A stretch of DNA of 64,000 nt from Galaxea fascicularis (taxonomy: Eukaryota > Cnidaria > Anthozoa > Scleractinia > Euphylliidae), in contig OX419346.1 in assembly GCA_948470475.1 (NCBI GenBank), positions 20,131,417 to 20,195,416 on the forward strand, in the 5' to 3' direction. The notes below the pieces were generated by a model. That model was not told the origin of the DNA, made no database searches, and was given only the letters and a program-made list of their open reading frames with translations. Shown piece by piece: positions 1-15,360 of the stretch; within the stretch, counting starts at the first letter, position 1; each line of letters begins with the position of its first letter. The position numbers and the translations under genes were made by a program.

Positions 1-297
1 GACTTGCAGCCCCTTTACCAAAGCACCTAAATTTGGCTCCATTTTGCTCATTAACCAATTTCTATTGTTTGAATATTCATAGGCGATTTTCTCCCTTAAT
101 ATAAGAGCTCTATTGCTGTAACTCGGACCACGTGTTCATTTCATCGCCTTCTTTATGCCCAGTAAGAAAAATCCAAGAAAATCCTCATTTTGAAACAGAA
201 ATGACGATATGAATATTGAAACAATAGAAATTGGTTAATGAGCTTAAAACTTGACTTGCAGCCCCTTTACCAAAGCACCTGAATTTGGCTCCATTTT

Positions 298-495
298 GCT
301 CATTAACCAATTTCTATTGTTTGAATATTCATAGGCGATTTTCTCCCTTAATATAAGAGCTCTATTGCTGTAACTCGGACCACGTGTTCATTTCATCGCC
401 TTCTTTATGCCCAGCAAGAAAAATCCAAGAAAATCCTCATTTTGAAGCAGAAATGACGATATGAATATTGAAACAATAGAAATTGGTTAATGAGC
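298..495. repeat. Inverted-arm segment within a monomer (representative copy, monomer 2)
   Basis: In monomer 2 the left arm lies at 298-332 and the right arm at 461-495. They are reverse complements over 35 bp with a single mismatch (C in one arm facing C in the other, seen as attC versus attG after inversion). The arms enclose 128 bp, giving a 198-bp segment, and neighbouring segments are separated by a 54-bp linker. The arrangement resembles a MITE with terminal inverted repeats that was amplified together with its flank. No target-site duplication can be defined because every linker is the same. The same geometry repeats in almost every monomer. Confidence 0.9.
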
Positions 496-3400
496 TTAAA
501 ACTTGACTTGCAGCCCCTTTACCAAAGCACCTGAATTTGGCTCCATTTTGCTCATTAACCAATTTCTATTGTTTGAATATTCATAGGCGATTTTCTCCCT
601 TAATATAAGAGCTCTATTGCTGTAACTCGGACCACGTGTTCATTTCATCGCCTTCTTTATGCCCAGCAAGAAAAATCCAAGAAAATCCTCATTTTGAAAC
701 AGAAATGACGATATGAATATTGAAACAATAGAAATTGGTTAATGAGCTTAAAACTTGACTTGCAGCCCCTTTACCAAAGCACCTGAATTTGGCTCCATTT
801 TGCTCATTAACCAATTTCTATTGTTTGAATATTCATAGGCGATTTTCTCCCTTAATATAAGAGCTCTATTGCTGTAACTCGGACCACGTGTTCATTTCAT
901 CGCCTTCTTTATGCCCAGCAAGAAAAATCCAAGAAAATCCTCATTTTGAAACAGAAATGACGATATGAATATTGAAACAATAGAAATTGGTTAATGAGCT
1001 TAAAACTTGACTTGCAGCCCCTTTACCAAAGCACCTGAATTTGGCTCCATTTTGCTCATTAACCAATTTCTATTGTTTGAATATTCATAGGCGATTTTCT
1101 CCCTTAATATAAGAGCTCTATTGCTGTAACTCGGACCACGTGTTCATTTCATCGCCTTCTTTATGCCCAGCAAGAAAAATCCAAGAAAATCCTCATTTTG
1201 AAGCAGAAATGACGATATGAATATTGAAACAATAGAAATTGGTTAATGAGCTTAAAACTTGACTTGCAGCCCCTTTACCAAAGCACCTAAATTTGGCTCC
1301 ATTTTGCTCATTAACCAATTTCTATTGTTTGAATATTCATAGGCGATTTTCTCCCTTAATATAAGAGCTCTATTGCTGTAACTCGGACCACGTGTTCATT
1401 TCATCGCCTTCTTTATGCCCAGCAAGAAAAATCCAAGAAAATCCTCATTTTAAAACAGAAATGACGATATGAATATTGAAACAATAGAAATTGGTTAATG
1501 AGCTTAAAACTTGACTTGCAGCCCCTTTACCAAAGCACCTGAATTTGGCTCCATTTTGCTCATTAACCAATTTCTATTGTTTGAATATTCATAGGCGATT
1601 TTCTCCCTTAATATAAGAGCTCTATTGCTGTAACTCGGACCACGTGTTCATTTCATCGCCTTCTTTATGCCCAGCAAGAAAAATCCAAGAAAATCCTCAT
1701 TTTGAAGCAGAAATGACGATATGAATATTGAAACAATAGAAATTGGTTAATGAGCTTAAAACTTGACTTGCAGCCCCTTTACCAAAGCACCTGAATTTGG
1801 CTCCATTTTGCTCATTAACCAATTTCTATTGTTTGAATATTCATAGGCGATTTTCTCCCTTAATATAAGAGCTCTATTGCTGTAACTCGGACCACGTGTT
1901 CATTTTATCGCCTTCTTTATGCCCAGTAAGAAAAATCCAAGAAAATCCTCATTTTGAAACAGAAATGACGATATGAATATTGAAACAATAGAAATTGGTT
2001 AATGAGCTTAAAACTTGACTTGCAGCCCCTTTACCAAAGCACCTGAATTTGGCTCCATTTTGCTCATTAACCAATTTCTATTGTTTGAATATTCATAGGC
2101 GATTTTCTCCCTTAATATAAGAGCTCTATTGCTGTAACTCGGACCACGTGTTCATTTCATCGCCTTCTTTATGCCCAGCAAGAAAAATCCAAGAAAATCC
2201 TCATTTTGAAGCAGAAATGACGATATGAATATTGAAACAATAGAAATTGGTTAATGAGCTTAAAACTTGACTTGCAGCCCCTTTACCAAAGCACCTGAAT
2301 TTGGCTCCATTTTGCTCATTAACCAATTTCTATTGTTTGAATATTCATAGGCGATTTTCTCCCTTAATATAAGAGCTCTATTGCTGTAACTCGGACCACG
2401 TGTTCATTTCATCGCCTTCTTTATGCCCAGCAAGAAAAATCCAAGAAAATCCTCATTTTGAAACAGAAATGACGATATGAATATTGAAACAATAGAAATT
2501 GGTTAATGAGCTTAAAACTTGACTTGCAGCCCCTTTACCAAAGCACCTGAATTTGGCTCCATTTTGCTCATTAACCAATTTCTATTGTTTGAATATTCAT
2601 AGGCGATTTTCTCCCTTAATATAAGAGCTCTATTGCTGTAACTCGGACCACGTGTTCATTTTATCGCCTTCTTTATGCCCAGTAAGAAAAATCCAAGAAA
2701 ATCCTCATTTTGAAACAGAAATGACGATATGAATATTGAAACAATAGAAATTGGTTAATGAGCTTAAAACTTGACTTGCAGCCCCTTTACCAAAGCACCT
2801 GAATTTGGCTCCATTTTGCTCATTAACCAATTTCTATTGTTTGAATATTCATAGGCGATTTTCTCCCTTAATATAAGAGCTCTATTGCTGTAACTCGGAC
2901 CACGTGTTCATTTCATCGCCTTCTTTATGCCCAGCAAGAAAAATCCAAGAAAATCCTCATTTTGAAGCAGAAATGACGATATGAATATTGAAACAATAGA
3001 AATTGGTTAATGAGCTTAAAACTTGACTTGCAGCCCCTTTACCAAAGCACCTGAATTTGGCTCCATTTTGCTCATTAACCAATTTCTATTGTTTGAATAT
3101 TCATAGGCGATTTTCTCCCTTAATATAAGAGCTCTATTGCTGTAACTCGGACCACGTGTTCATTTCATCGCCTTCTTTATGCCCAGCAAGAAAAATCCAA
3201 GAAAATCCTCATTTTGAAACAGAAATGACGATATGAATATTGAAACAATAGAAATTGGTTAATGAGCTTAAAACTTGACTTGCAGCCCCTTTACCAAAGC
3301 ACCTGAATTTGGCTCCATTTTGCTCATTAACCAATTTCTATTGTTTGAATATTCATAGGCGATTTTCTCCCTTAATATAAGAGCTCTATTGCTGTAACTC

Positions 3401-6400
3401 GGACCACGTGTTCATTTCATCGCCTTCTTTATGCCCAGCAAGAAAAATCCAAGAAAATCCTCATTTTGAAACAGAAATGACGATATGAATATTGAAACAA
3501 TAGAAATTGGTTAATGAGCTTAAAACTTGACTTGCAGCCCCTTTACCAAAGCAGCTGAATTTGGCTCCATTTTGCTTATTAACCAATTTCTATTGTTTGA
3601 ATATTCATAGGCGATTTTCTCCCTTAATATAAGAGCTCTATTGCTGTAACTCGGACCACGTGTTCATTTCATCGCCTTCTTTATGCCCAGCAAGAAAAAT
3701 CCAAGAAAATCCTCATTTTGAAGCAGAAATGACGATATGAATATTGAAACAATAGAAATTGGTTAATGAGCTTAAAACTTGACTTGCAGCCCCTTTACCA
3801 AAGCACCTGAATTTGGCTCCATTTTGCTCATTAACCAATTTCTATTGTTTGAATATTCATAGGCAATTTTCTCCCTTAATATAAGAGCTCTATTGCTGTA
3901 ACTCGGACCACGTGTTCATTTCATCGCCTTCTTTATGCCCAGCAAGAAAAATCCAAGAAAATCCTCATTTTGAAACAGAAATGACGATATGAATATTGAA
4001 ACAATAGAAATTGGTTAATGAGCTTAAAACTTGACTTGCAGCCCCTTTACCAAAGCACCTGAATTTGGCTCCATTTTGCTCATTAACCAATTTCTATTGT
4101 TTGAATATTCAAAGGCGATTTTCTCCCTTAATATAAGAGCTCTATTGCTGTAACTCGGACCACGTGTTCATTTCATCGCCTTCTTTATGCCCAGCAAGAA
4201 AAATCCAAGAAAATCCTCATTTTGAAACAGAAATGACGATATGAATATTGAAACAATAGAAATTGGTTAATGAGCTTAAAACTTGACTTGCAGCCCCTTT
4301 ACCAAAGCACCTGAATTTGGCTCCATTTTGCTCATTAACCAATTTCTATTGTTTGAATATTCATAGGCGATTTTCTCCCTTAATATAAGAGCTCTATTGC
4401 TGTAACTCGGACCACGTGTTCATTTCATCGCCTTCTTTATGCCCAGCAAGAAAAATCCAAGAAAATCCTCATTTTGAAACAGAAATGACGATATGAATAT
4501 TGAAACAATAGAAATTGGTTAATGAGCTTAAAACTTGACTTGCAGCCCCTTTACCAAAGCACCTGAATTTGGCTCCATTTTGCTCATTAACCAATTTCTA
4601 TTGTTTGAATATTCATAGGCGATTTTCTCCCTTAATATAAGAGCTCTATTGCTGTAACTCGGACCACGTGTTCATTTCATCGCCTTCTTTATGCCCAGCA
4701 AGAAAAATCCAAGAAAATCCTCATTTTGAAACAGAAATAACGATATGAATATTGAAACAATAGAAATTGGTTAATGAGCTTAAAACTTGACTTGCAGCCC
4801 CTTTACCAAAGCACCTGAATTTGGCTCCATTTTGCTCATTAACCAATTTCTATTGTTTGAATATTCATAGGCGATTTTCTCCCTTAATATAAGAGCTCTA
4901 TTGCTGTAACTCGGACCACGTGTTCATTTCATCGCCTTCTTTATGCCCAGCAAGAAAAATCCAAGAAAATCCTCATTTTGAAGCAGAAATGACGATATGA
5001 ATATTGAAACAATAGAAATTGGTTAATGAGCTTAAAACTTGACTTGCAGCCCCTTTACCAAAGCACCTGAATTTGGCTCCATTTTGCTCATTAACCAATT
5101 TCTATTGTTTGAATATTCATAGGCGATTTTCTCCCTTAATATAAGAGCTCTATTGCTGTAACTCGGACCACGTGTTCATTTCATCGCCTTCTTTATGCCC
5201 AGCAAGAAAAATCCAAGAAAATCCTCAGTTTGAAACAGAAATGACGATATGAATATTGAAACAATAGAAATTGGTTAATGAGCTTAAAACTTGACTTGCA
5301 GCCCCTTTACCAAAGCACCTAAATTTGGCTCCATTTTGCTCATTAACCAATTTCTATTGTTTGAATATTCATAGGCGATTTTCTCCCTTAATATAAGAGC
5401 TCTATTGCTGTAACTCGGACCACGTGTTCATTTCATCGCCTTCTTTATGCCCAGTAAGAAAAATCCAAGAAAATCCTCATTTTAAAACAGAAATGACGAT
5501 ATGAATATTGAAACAATAGAAATTGGTTAATGAGCTTAAAACTTGACTTGCAGCCCCTTTACCAAAGCACCTGAATTTGGCTCCATTTTGCTCATTAACC
5601 AATTTCTATTGTTTGAATATTCATAGGCGATTTTCTCCCTTAATATAAGAGCTCTATTGCTGTAACTCGGACCACGTGTTCATTTCATCGCCTTCTTTAT
5701 GCCCAGCAAGAAAAATCCAAGAAAATCCTCATTTTGAAGCAGAAATGACGATATGAATATTGAAACAATAGAAATTGGTTAATGAGCTTAAAACTTGACT
5801 TGCAGCCCCTTTACCAAAGCACCTGAATTTGGCTCCATTTTGCTCATTAACCAATTTCTATTGTTTGAATATTCATAGGCGATTTTCTCCCTTAATATAA
5901 GAGCTCTATTGCTGTAACTCGGACCACGTGTTCATTTCATCGCCTTCTTTATGCCCAGCAAGAAAAATCCAAGAAAATCCTCATTTTGAAGCAGAAATGA
6001 CGATATGAATATTGAAACAATAGAAATTGGTTAATGAGCTTAAAACTTGACTTGCAGCCCCTTTACCAAAGCACCTGAATTTGGCTCCATTTTGCTCATT
6101 AACCAATTTCTATTGTTTGAATATTCATAGGCGATTTTCTCCCTTAATATAAGAGCTCTATTGCTGTAACTCGGACCACGTGTTCATTTCATCGCCTTCT
6201 TTATGCCCAGCAAGAAAAATCCAAGAAAATCCTCATTTTGAAACAGAAATGACGATATGAATATTGAAACAATAGAAATTGGTTAATGAGCTTAAAACTT
6301 GACTTGCAGCCCCTTTACCAAAGCACCTGAATTTGGCTCCATTTTGCTCATTAACCAATTTCTATTGTTTGAATATTCATAGGCGATTTTCTCCCTTAAT

Positions 6401-9400
6401 ATAAGAGCTCTATTGCTGTAACTCGGACCACGTGTTCATTTCATCGCCTTCTTTATGCCCAGCAAGAAAAATCCAAGAAAATCCTCATTTTGAAACAGAA
6501 ATGACGATATGAATATTGAAACAATAGAAATTGGTTAATGAGCTTAAAACTTGACTTGCAGCCCCTTTACCAAAGCACCTGAATTTGGCTCCATTTTGCT
6601 CATTAACCAATTTCTATTGTTTGAATATTCATAGGCGATTTTCTCCCTTAATATAAGAGCTCTATTGCTGTAACTCGGACCACGTGTTCATTTCATCGCC
6701 TTCTTTATGCCCAGCAAGAAAAATCCAAGAAAATCCTCATTTTGAAACAGAAATGACGATATGAATATTGAAACAATAGAAATTGGTTAATGAGCTTAAA
6801 ACTTGACTTGCAGCCCCTTTACCAAAGCACCTGAATTTGGCTCCATTTTGCTTATTAACCAATTTCTATTGTTTGAATATTCATAGGCGATTTTCTCCCT
6901 TAATATAAGAGCTCTATTGCTGTAACTCGGACCACGTGTTCATTTCATCGCCTTCTTTATGCCCAGCAAGAAAAATCCAAGAAAATCCTCATTTTGAAGC
7001 AGAAATGACGATATGAATATTGAAACAATAGAAATTGGTTAATGAGCTTAAAACTTGACTTGCAGCCCCTTTACCAAAGCACCTGAATTTGGCTCCATTT
7101 TGCTCATTAACCAATTTCTATTGTTTGAATATTCATAGGCAATTTTCTCCCTTAATATAAGAGCTCTATTGCTGTAACTCGGACCACGTGTTCATTTCAT
7201 CGCCTTCTTTATGCCCAGCAAGAAAAATCCAAGAAAATCCTCATTTTGAAACAGAAATGACGATATGAATATTGAAACAATAGAAATTGGTTAATGAGCT
7301 TAAAACTTGACTTGCAGCCCCTTTACCAAAGCACCTGAATTTGGCTCCATTTTGCTCATTAACCAATTTCTATTGTTTGAATATTCATAGGCGATTTTCT
7401 CCCTTAATATAAGAGCTCTATTGCTGTAACTCGGACCACGTGTTCATTTCATCGCCTTCTTTATGCCCAGCAAGAAAAATCCAAGAAAATCCTCATTTTG
7501 AAACAGAAATGACGATATGAATATTGAAACAATAGAAATTGGTTAATGAGCTTAAAACTTGACTTGCAGCCCCTTTACCAAAGCACCTGAATTTGGCTCC
7601 ATTTTGCTCATTAACCAATTTCTATTGTTTGAATATTCATAGGCGATTTTCTCCCTTAATATAAGAGCTCTATTGCTGTAACTCGGACCACGTGTTCATT
7701 TCATCGCCTTCTTTATGCCCAGCAAGAAAAATCCAAGAAAATCCTCATTTTAAAACAGAAATGACGATATGAATATTGAAACAATAGAAATTGGTTAATG
7801 AGCTTAAAACTTGACTTGCAGCCCCTTTACCAAAGCACCTGAATTTGGCTCCATTTTGCTCATTAACCAATTTCTATTGTTTGAATATTCATAGGCGATT
7901 TTCTCCCTTAATATAAGAGCTCTATTGCTGTAACTCGGACCACGTGTTCATTTCATCGCCTTCTTTATGCCCAGCAAGAAAAATCCAAGAAAATCCTCAT
8001 TTTGAAGCAGAAATGACGATATGAATATTGAAACAATAGAAATTGGTTAATGAGCTTAAAACTTGACTTGCAGCCCCTTTACCAAAGCACCTGAATTTGG
8101 CTCCATTTTGCTCATTAACCAATTTCTATTGTTTGAATATTCATAGGCGATTTTCTCCCTTAATATAAGAGCTCTATTGCTGTAACTCGGGCCACGTGTT
8201 CATTTCATCGCCTTCTTTATGCCCAGTAAGAAAAATCCAAGAAAATCCTCATTTTGAAACAGAAATGACGATATGAATATTGAAACAATAGAAATTGGTT
8301 AATGAGCTTAAAACTTGACTTGCAGCCCCTTTACCAAAGCACCTGAATTTGGCTCCATTTTGCTCATTAACCAATTTCTATTGTTTGAATATTCATAGGC
8401 GATTTTCTCCCTTAATATAAGAGCTCTATTGCTGTAACTCGGACCACGTGTTCATTTCATCGCCTTCTTTATGCCCAGCAAGAAAAATCCAAGAAAATCC
8501 TCATTTTGAAACAGAAATGACGATATGAATATTGAAACAATAGAAATTGGTTAATGAGCTTAAAACTTGACTTGCAGCCCCTTTACCAAAGCACCTGAAT
8601 TTGGCTCCATTTTGCTCATTAACCAATTTCTATTGTTTGAAAATTCATAGGCGATTTTCTCCCTTAATATAAGAGCTCTATTGCTGTAACTCGGACCACG
8701 TGTTCATTTCATCGCCTTCTTTATGCCCAGCAAGAAAAATCCAAGAAAATCCTCATTTTGAAACAGAAATGACGATATGAATATTGAAACAATAGAAATT
8801 GGTTAATGAGCTTAAAACTTGACTTGCAGCCCCTTTACCAAAGCACCTGAATTTGGCTCCATTTTGCTCATTAACCAATTTCTATTGTTTGAATATTCAT
8901 AGGCAATTTTCTCCCTTAATATAAGAGCTCTATTGCTGTAACTCGGACCACGTGTTCATTTCATCGCCTTCTTTATGCCCAGCAAGAAAAATCCAAGAAA
9001 ATCCTCATTTTGAAACAGAAATGACGATATGAATATTGAAACAATAGAAATTGGTTAATGAGCTTAAAACTTGACTTGCAGCCCCTTTACCAAAGCACCT
9101 GAATTTGGCTCCATTTTGCTCATTAACCAATTTCTATTGTTTGAATATTCATAGGCGATTTTCTCCCTTAATATAAGAGCTCTATTGCTGTAACTCGGAC
9201 CACGTGTTCATTTCATCGCCTTCTTTATGCCCAGCAAGAAAAATCCAAGAAAATCCTCATTTTAAAACAGAAATGACGATATGAATATTGAAACAATAGA
9301 AATTGGTTAATGAGCTTAAAACTTGACTTGCAGCCCCTTTACCAAAGCACCTGAATTTGGCTCCATTTTGCTCATTAACCAATTTCTATTGTTTGAATAT

Positions 9401-12400
9401 TCATAGGCAATTTTCTCCCTTAATATAAGAACTCTATTGCTGTAACTCGGACCACGTGTTCATTTCATCGCCTTCTTTATGCCCAGCAAGAAAAATCCAA
9501 GAAAATCCTCATTTTGAAGCAGAAATGACGATATGAATATTGAAACAATAGAAATTGGTTAATGAGCTTAAAACTTGACTTGCAGCCCCTTTACCAAAGC
9601 ACCTGAATTTGGCTCCATTTTGCTCATTAACCAATTTCTATTGTTTGAATATTCATAGGCGATTTTCTCCCTTAATATAAGAGCTCTATTGCTGTAACTC
9701 GGACCACGTGTTCATTTCATCGCCTTCTTTATGCCCAGCAAGAAAAATCCAAGAAAATCCTCATTTTGAAGCAGAAATGACGATATGAATATTGAAACAA
9801 TAGAAATTGGTTAATGAGCTTAAAACTTGACTTGCAGCCCCTTTACCAAAGCACCTGAATTTGGCTCCATTTTGCTCATTAACCAATTTCTATTGTTTGA
9901 ATATTCATAGGCGATTTTCTCCCTTAATATAAGAGCTCTATTGCTGTAACTCGGACCACGTGTTCATTTCATCGCCTTCTTTATGCCCAGCAAGAAAAAT
10001 CCAAGAAAATCCTCATTTTGAAACAGAAATGACGATATGAATATTGAAACAATAGAAATTGGTTAATGAGCTTAAAACTTGACTTGCAGCCCCTTTACCA
10101 AAGCACCTGAATTTGGCTCCATTTTGCTCATTAACCAATTTCTATTGTTTGAATATTCATAGGCGATTTTCTCCCTTAATATAAGAGCTCTATTGCTGTA
10201 ACTCGGACCACGTGTTCATTTCATCGCCTTCTTTATGCCCAGCAAGAAAAATCCAAGAAAATCCTCATTTTGAAACAGAAATGACGATATGAATATTGAA
10301 ACAATAGAAATTGGTTAATGAGCTTAAAACTTGACTTGCAGCCCCTTTACCAAAGCACCTGAATTTGGCTCCATTTTGCTCATTAACCAATTTCTATTGT
10401 TTGAATATTCATAGGCGATTTTCTCCCTTAATATAAGAGCTCTATTGCTGTAACTCGGACCACGTGTTCATTTCATCGCCTTCTTTATGCCCAGCAAGAA
10501 AAATCCAAGAAAATCCTCATTTTGAAACAGAAATGACGATATGAATATTGAAACAATAGAAATTGGTTAATGAGCTTAAAACTTGACTTGCAGCCCCTTT
10601 ACCAAAGCACCTGAATTTGGCTCCATTTTGCTCATTAACCAATTTCTATTGTTTGAATATTCATAGGCGATTTTCTCCCTTAATATAAGAGCTCTATTGC
10701 TGTAACTCGGACCACGTGTTCATTTCATCGCCTTCTTTATGCCCAGCAAGAAAAATCCAAGAAAATCCTCATTTTGAAACAGAAATGACGATATGAATAT
10801 TGAAACAATAGAAATTGGTTAATGAGCTTAAAACTTGACTTGCAGCCCCTTTACCAAAGCACCTGAATTTGGCTCCATTTTGCTCATTAACCAATTTCTA
10901 TTGTTTGAATATTCATAGGCGATTTTCTCCCTTAATATAAGAGCTCTATTGCTGTAACTCGGACCACGTGTTCATTTCATCGCCTTCTTTATGCCCAGCA
11001 AGAAAAATCCAAGAAAATCCTCATTTTGAAGCAGAAATGACGATATGAATATTGAAACAATAGAAATTGGTTAATGAGCTTAAAACTTGACTTGCAGCCC
11101 CTTTACCAAAGCACCTGAATTTGGCTCCATTTTGCTCATTAACCAATTTCTATTGTTTGAATATTCATAGGCGATTTTCTCCCTTAATATAAGAGCTCTA
11201 TTGCTGTAACTCGGACCACGTGTTCATTTCATCGCCTTCTTTATGCCCAGTAAGAAAAATCCAAGAAAATCCTCATTTTGAAACAGAAATGACGATATGA
11301 ATATTGAAACAATAGAAATTGGTTAATGAGCTTAAAACTTGACTTGCAGCCCCTTTACCAAAGCACCTGAATTTGGCTCCATTTTGCTCATTAACCAATT
11401 TCTATTGTTTGAATATTCATAGGCGATTTTCTCCCTTAATATAAGAGCTCTATTGCTGTAACTCGGACCACGTGTTCATTTCATCGCCTTCTTTATGCCC
11501 AGCAAGAAAAATCCAAGAAAATCCTCATTTTGAAACAGAAATGACGATATGAATATTGAAACAATAGAAATTGGTTAATGAGCTTAAAACTTGACTTGCA
11601 GCCCCTTTACCAAAGCACCTGAATTTGGCTCCATTTTGCTCATTAACCAATTTCTATTGTTTGAATATTCATAGGCGATTTTCTCCCTTAATATAAGAGC
11701 TCTATTGCTGTAACTCGGACCACGTGTTCATTTCATCGCCTTCTTTATGCCCAGCAAGAAAAATCCAAGAAAATCCTCATTTTAAAACAGAAATGACGAT
11801 ATGAATATTGAAACAATAGAAATTGGTTAATGAGCTTAAAACTTGACTTGCAGCCCCTTTACCAAAGCACCTGAATTTGGCTCCATTTTGCTCATTAACC
11901 AATTTCTATTGTTTGAATATTCATAGGCGATTTTCTCCCTTAATATAAGAGCTCTATTGCTGTAACTCGGACCACGTGTTCATTTCATCGCCTTCTTTAT
12001 GCCCAGCAAGAAAAATCCAAGAAAATCCTCATTTTGAAGCAGAAATGACGATATGAATATTGAAACAATAGAAATTGGTTAATGAGCTTAAAACTTGACT
12101 TGCAGCCCCTTTACCAAAGCACCTGAATTTGGCTCCATTTTGCTCATTAACCAATTTCTATTGTTTGAATATTCATAGGCGATTTTCTCCCTTAATATAA
12201 GAGCTCTATTGCTGTAACTCGGACCACGTGTTCATTTCATCGCCTTCTTTATGCCCAGCAAGAAAAATCCAAGAAAATCCTCATTTTGAAACAGAAATGA
12301 CGATATGAATATTGAAACAATAGAAATTGGTTAATGAGCTTAAAACTTGACTTGCAGCCCCTTTACCAAAGCACCTGAATTTGGCTCCATTTTGCTCATT

Positions 12401-15120
12401 AACCAATTTCTATTGTTTGAATATTCATAGGCGATTTTCTCCCTTAATATAAGAGCTCTATTGCTGTAACTCGGACCACGTGTTCATTTCATCGCCTTCT
12501 TTATGCCCAGCAAGAAAAATCCAAGAAAATCCTCATTTTGAAGCAGAAATGACGATATGAATATTGAAACAATAGAAATTGGTTAATGAGCTTAAAACTT
12601 GACTTGCAGCCCCTTTACCAAAGCACCTGAATTTGGCTCCATTTTGCTCATTAACCAATTTCTATTGTTTGAATATTCATAGGCAATTTTCTCCCTTAAT
12701 ATAAGAGCTCTATTGCTGTAACTCGGACCACGTGTTCATTTCATCGCCTTCTTTATGCCCAGCAAGAAAAATCCAAGAAAATCCTCATTTTGAAACAGAA
12801 ATGACGATATGAATATTGAAACAATAGAAATTGGTTAATGAGCTTAAAACTTGACTTGCAGCCCCTTTACCAAAGCACCTGAATTTGGCTCCATTTTGCT
12901 CATTAACCAATTTCTATTGTTTGAATATTCATAGGCGATTTTCTCCCTTAATATAAGAGCTCTATTGCTGTAACTCGGACCACGTGTTCATTTCATCGCC
13001 TTCTTTATGCCCAGCAAGAAAAATCCAAGAAAATCCTCATTTTGAAACAGAAATGACGATATGAATATTGAAACAATAGAAATTGGTTAATGAGCTTAAA
13101 ACTTGACTTGCAGCCCCTTTACCAAAGCACCTGAATTTGGCTCCATTTTGCTCATTAACCAATTTCTATTGTTTGAATATTCATAGGCGATTTTCTCCCT
13201 TAATATAAGAGCTCTATTGCTGTAACTCGGACCACGTGTTCATTTCATCGCCTTCTTTATGCCCAGCAAGAAAAATCCAAGAAAATCCTCATTTTGAAAC
13301 AGAAATGACGATATGAATATTGAAACAATAGAAATTGGTTAATGAGCTTAAAACTTGACTTGCAGCCCCTTTACCAAAGCACCTGAATTTGGCTCCATTT
13401 TGCTCATTAACCAATTTCTATTGTTTGAATATTCATAGGCAATTTTCTCCCTTAATATAAGAGCTCTATTGCTGTAACTCGGACCACGTGTTCATTTCAT
13501 CGCCTTCTTTATGCCCAGCAAGAAAAATCCAAGAAAATCCTCATTTTGAAACAGAAATGACGATATGAATATTGAAACAATAGAAATTGGTTAATGAGCT
13601 TAAAACTTGACTTGCAGCCCCTTTACCAAAGCACCTGAATTTGGCTCCATTTTGCTCATTAACCAATTTCTATTGTTTGAATATTCATAGGCGATTTTCT
13701 CCCTTAATATAAGAGCTCTATTGCTGTAACTCGGACCACGTGTTCATTTCATCGCCTTCTTTATGCCCAGCAAGAAAAATCCAAGAAAATCCTCATTTTA
13801 AAACAGAAATGACGATATGAATATTGAAACAATAGAAATTGGTTAATGAGCTTAAAACTTGACTTGCAGCCCCTTTACCAAAGCACCTGAATTTGGCTCC
13901 ATTTTGCTCATTAACCAATTTCTATTGTTTGAATATTCATAGGCGATTTTCTCCCTTAATATAAGAGCTCTATTGCTGTAACTCGGACCACGTGTTCATT
14001 TCATCGCCTTCTTTATGCCCAGCAAGAAAAATCCAAGAAAATCCTCATTTTGAAGCAGAAATGACGATATGAATATTGAAACAATAGAAATTGGTTAATG
14101 AGCTTAAAACTTGACTTGCAGCCCCTTTACCAAAGCACCTGAATTTGGCTCCATTTTGCTCATTAACCAATTTCTATTGTTTGAATATTCATAGGCGATT
14201 TTCTCCCTTAATATAAGAGCTCTATTGCTGTAACTCGGACCACGTGTTCATTTCATCGCCTTCTTTATGCCCAGCAAGAAAAATCCAAGAAAATCCTCAT
14301 TTTGAAGCAGAAATGACGATATGAATATTGAAACAATAGAAATTGGTTAATGAGCTTAAAACTTGACTTGCAGCCCCTTTACCAAAGCACCTGAATTTGG
14401 CTCCATTTTGCTCATTAACCAATTTCTATTGTTTGAAAATTCATAGGCGATTTTCTCCCTTAATATAAGAGCTCTATTGCTGTAACTCGGACCACGTGTT
14501 CATTTCATCGCCTTCTTTATGCCCAGCAAGAAAAATCCAAGAAAATCCTCATTTTGAAACAGAAATGACGATATGAATATTGAAACAATAGAAATTGGTT
14601 AATGAGCTTAAAACTTGACTTGCAGCCCCTTTACCAAAGCACCTGAATTTGGCTCCATTTTGCTCATTAACCAATTTCTATTGTTTGAATATTCATAGGC
14701 AATTTTCTCCCTTAATATAAGAGCTCTATTGCTGTAACTCGGACCACGTGTTCATTTCATCGCCTTCTTTATGCCCAGCAAGAAAAATCCAAGAAAATCC
14801 TCATTTTGAAACAGAAATGACGATATGAATATTGAAACAATAGAAATTGGTTAATGAGCTTAAAACTTGACTTGCAGCCCCTTTACCAAAGCACCTGAAT
14901 TTGGCTCCATTTTGCTCATTAACCAATTTCTATTGTTTGAATATTCATAGGCGATTTTCTCCCTTAATATAAGAGCTCTATTGCTGTAACTCGGACCACG
15001 TGTTCATTTCATCGCCTTCTTTATGCCCAGCAAGAAAAATCCAAGAAAATCCTCATTTTGAAACAGAAATGACGATATGAATATTGAAACAATAGAAATT
15101 GGTTAATGAGCTTAAAACTT

Positions 15121-15360
15121 GACTTGCAGCCCCTTTACCAAATCACCTGAATTTGGCTCCATTTTGCTTCTATTGTTTGAATATTCATAGGCGATTTTCT
15201 CCCTTAATATAAGAGCTCTATTGCTGTAACTCGGACCACGTGTTCATTTCATCGCCTTCTTTATGCCCAGCAAGAAAAATCCAAGAAAATCCTCATTTTG
15301 AAACAGAAATGACGATATGAATATTGAAACAATAGAAATTGGTTAATGAGCTTAAAACTT
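15121..15360. repeat. Variant 240-bp satellite monomer with a 12-bp deletion
   Basis: This is the only length variant in the array. Twelve bases following attttgct are missing, which removes part of the left inverted arm, and position 23 also differs (aatcacctga for aagcacctga). All monomers to the right are shifted by 12 bp relative to the left-hand register. The variant is present once only, so it is younger than the last amplification events or was never amplified. Confidence 0.95.
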
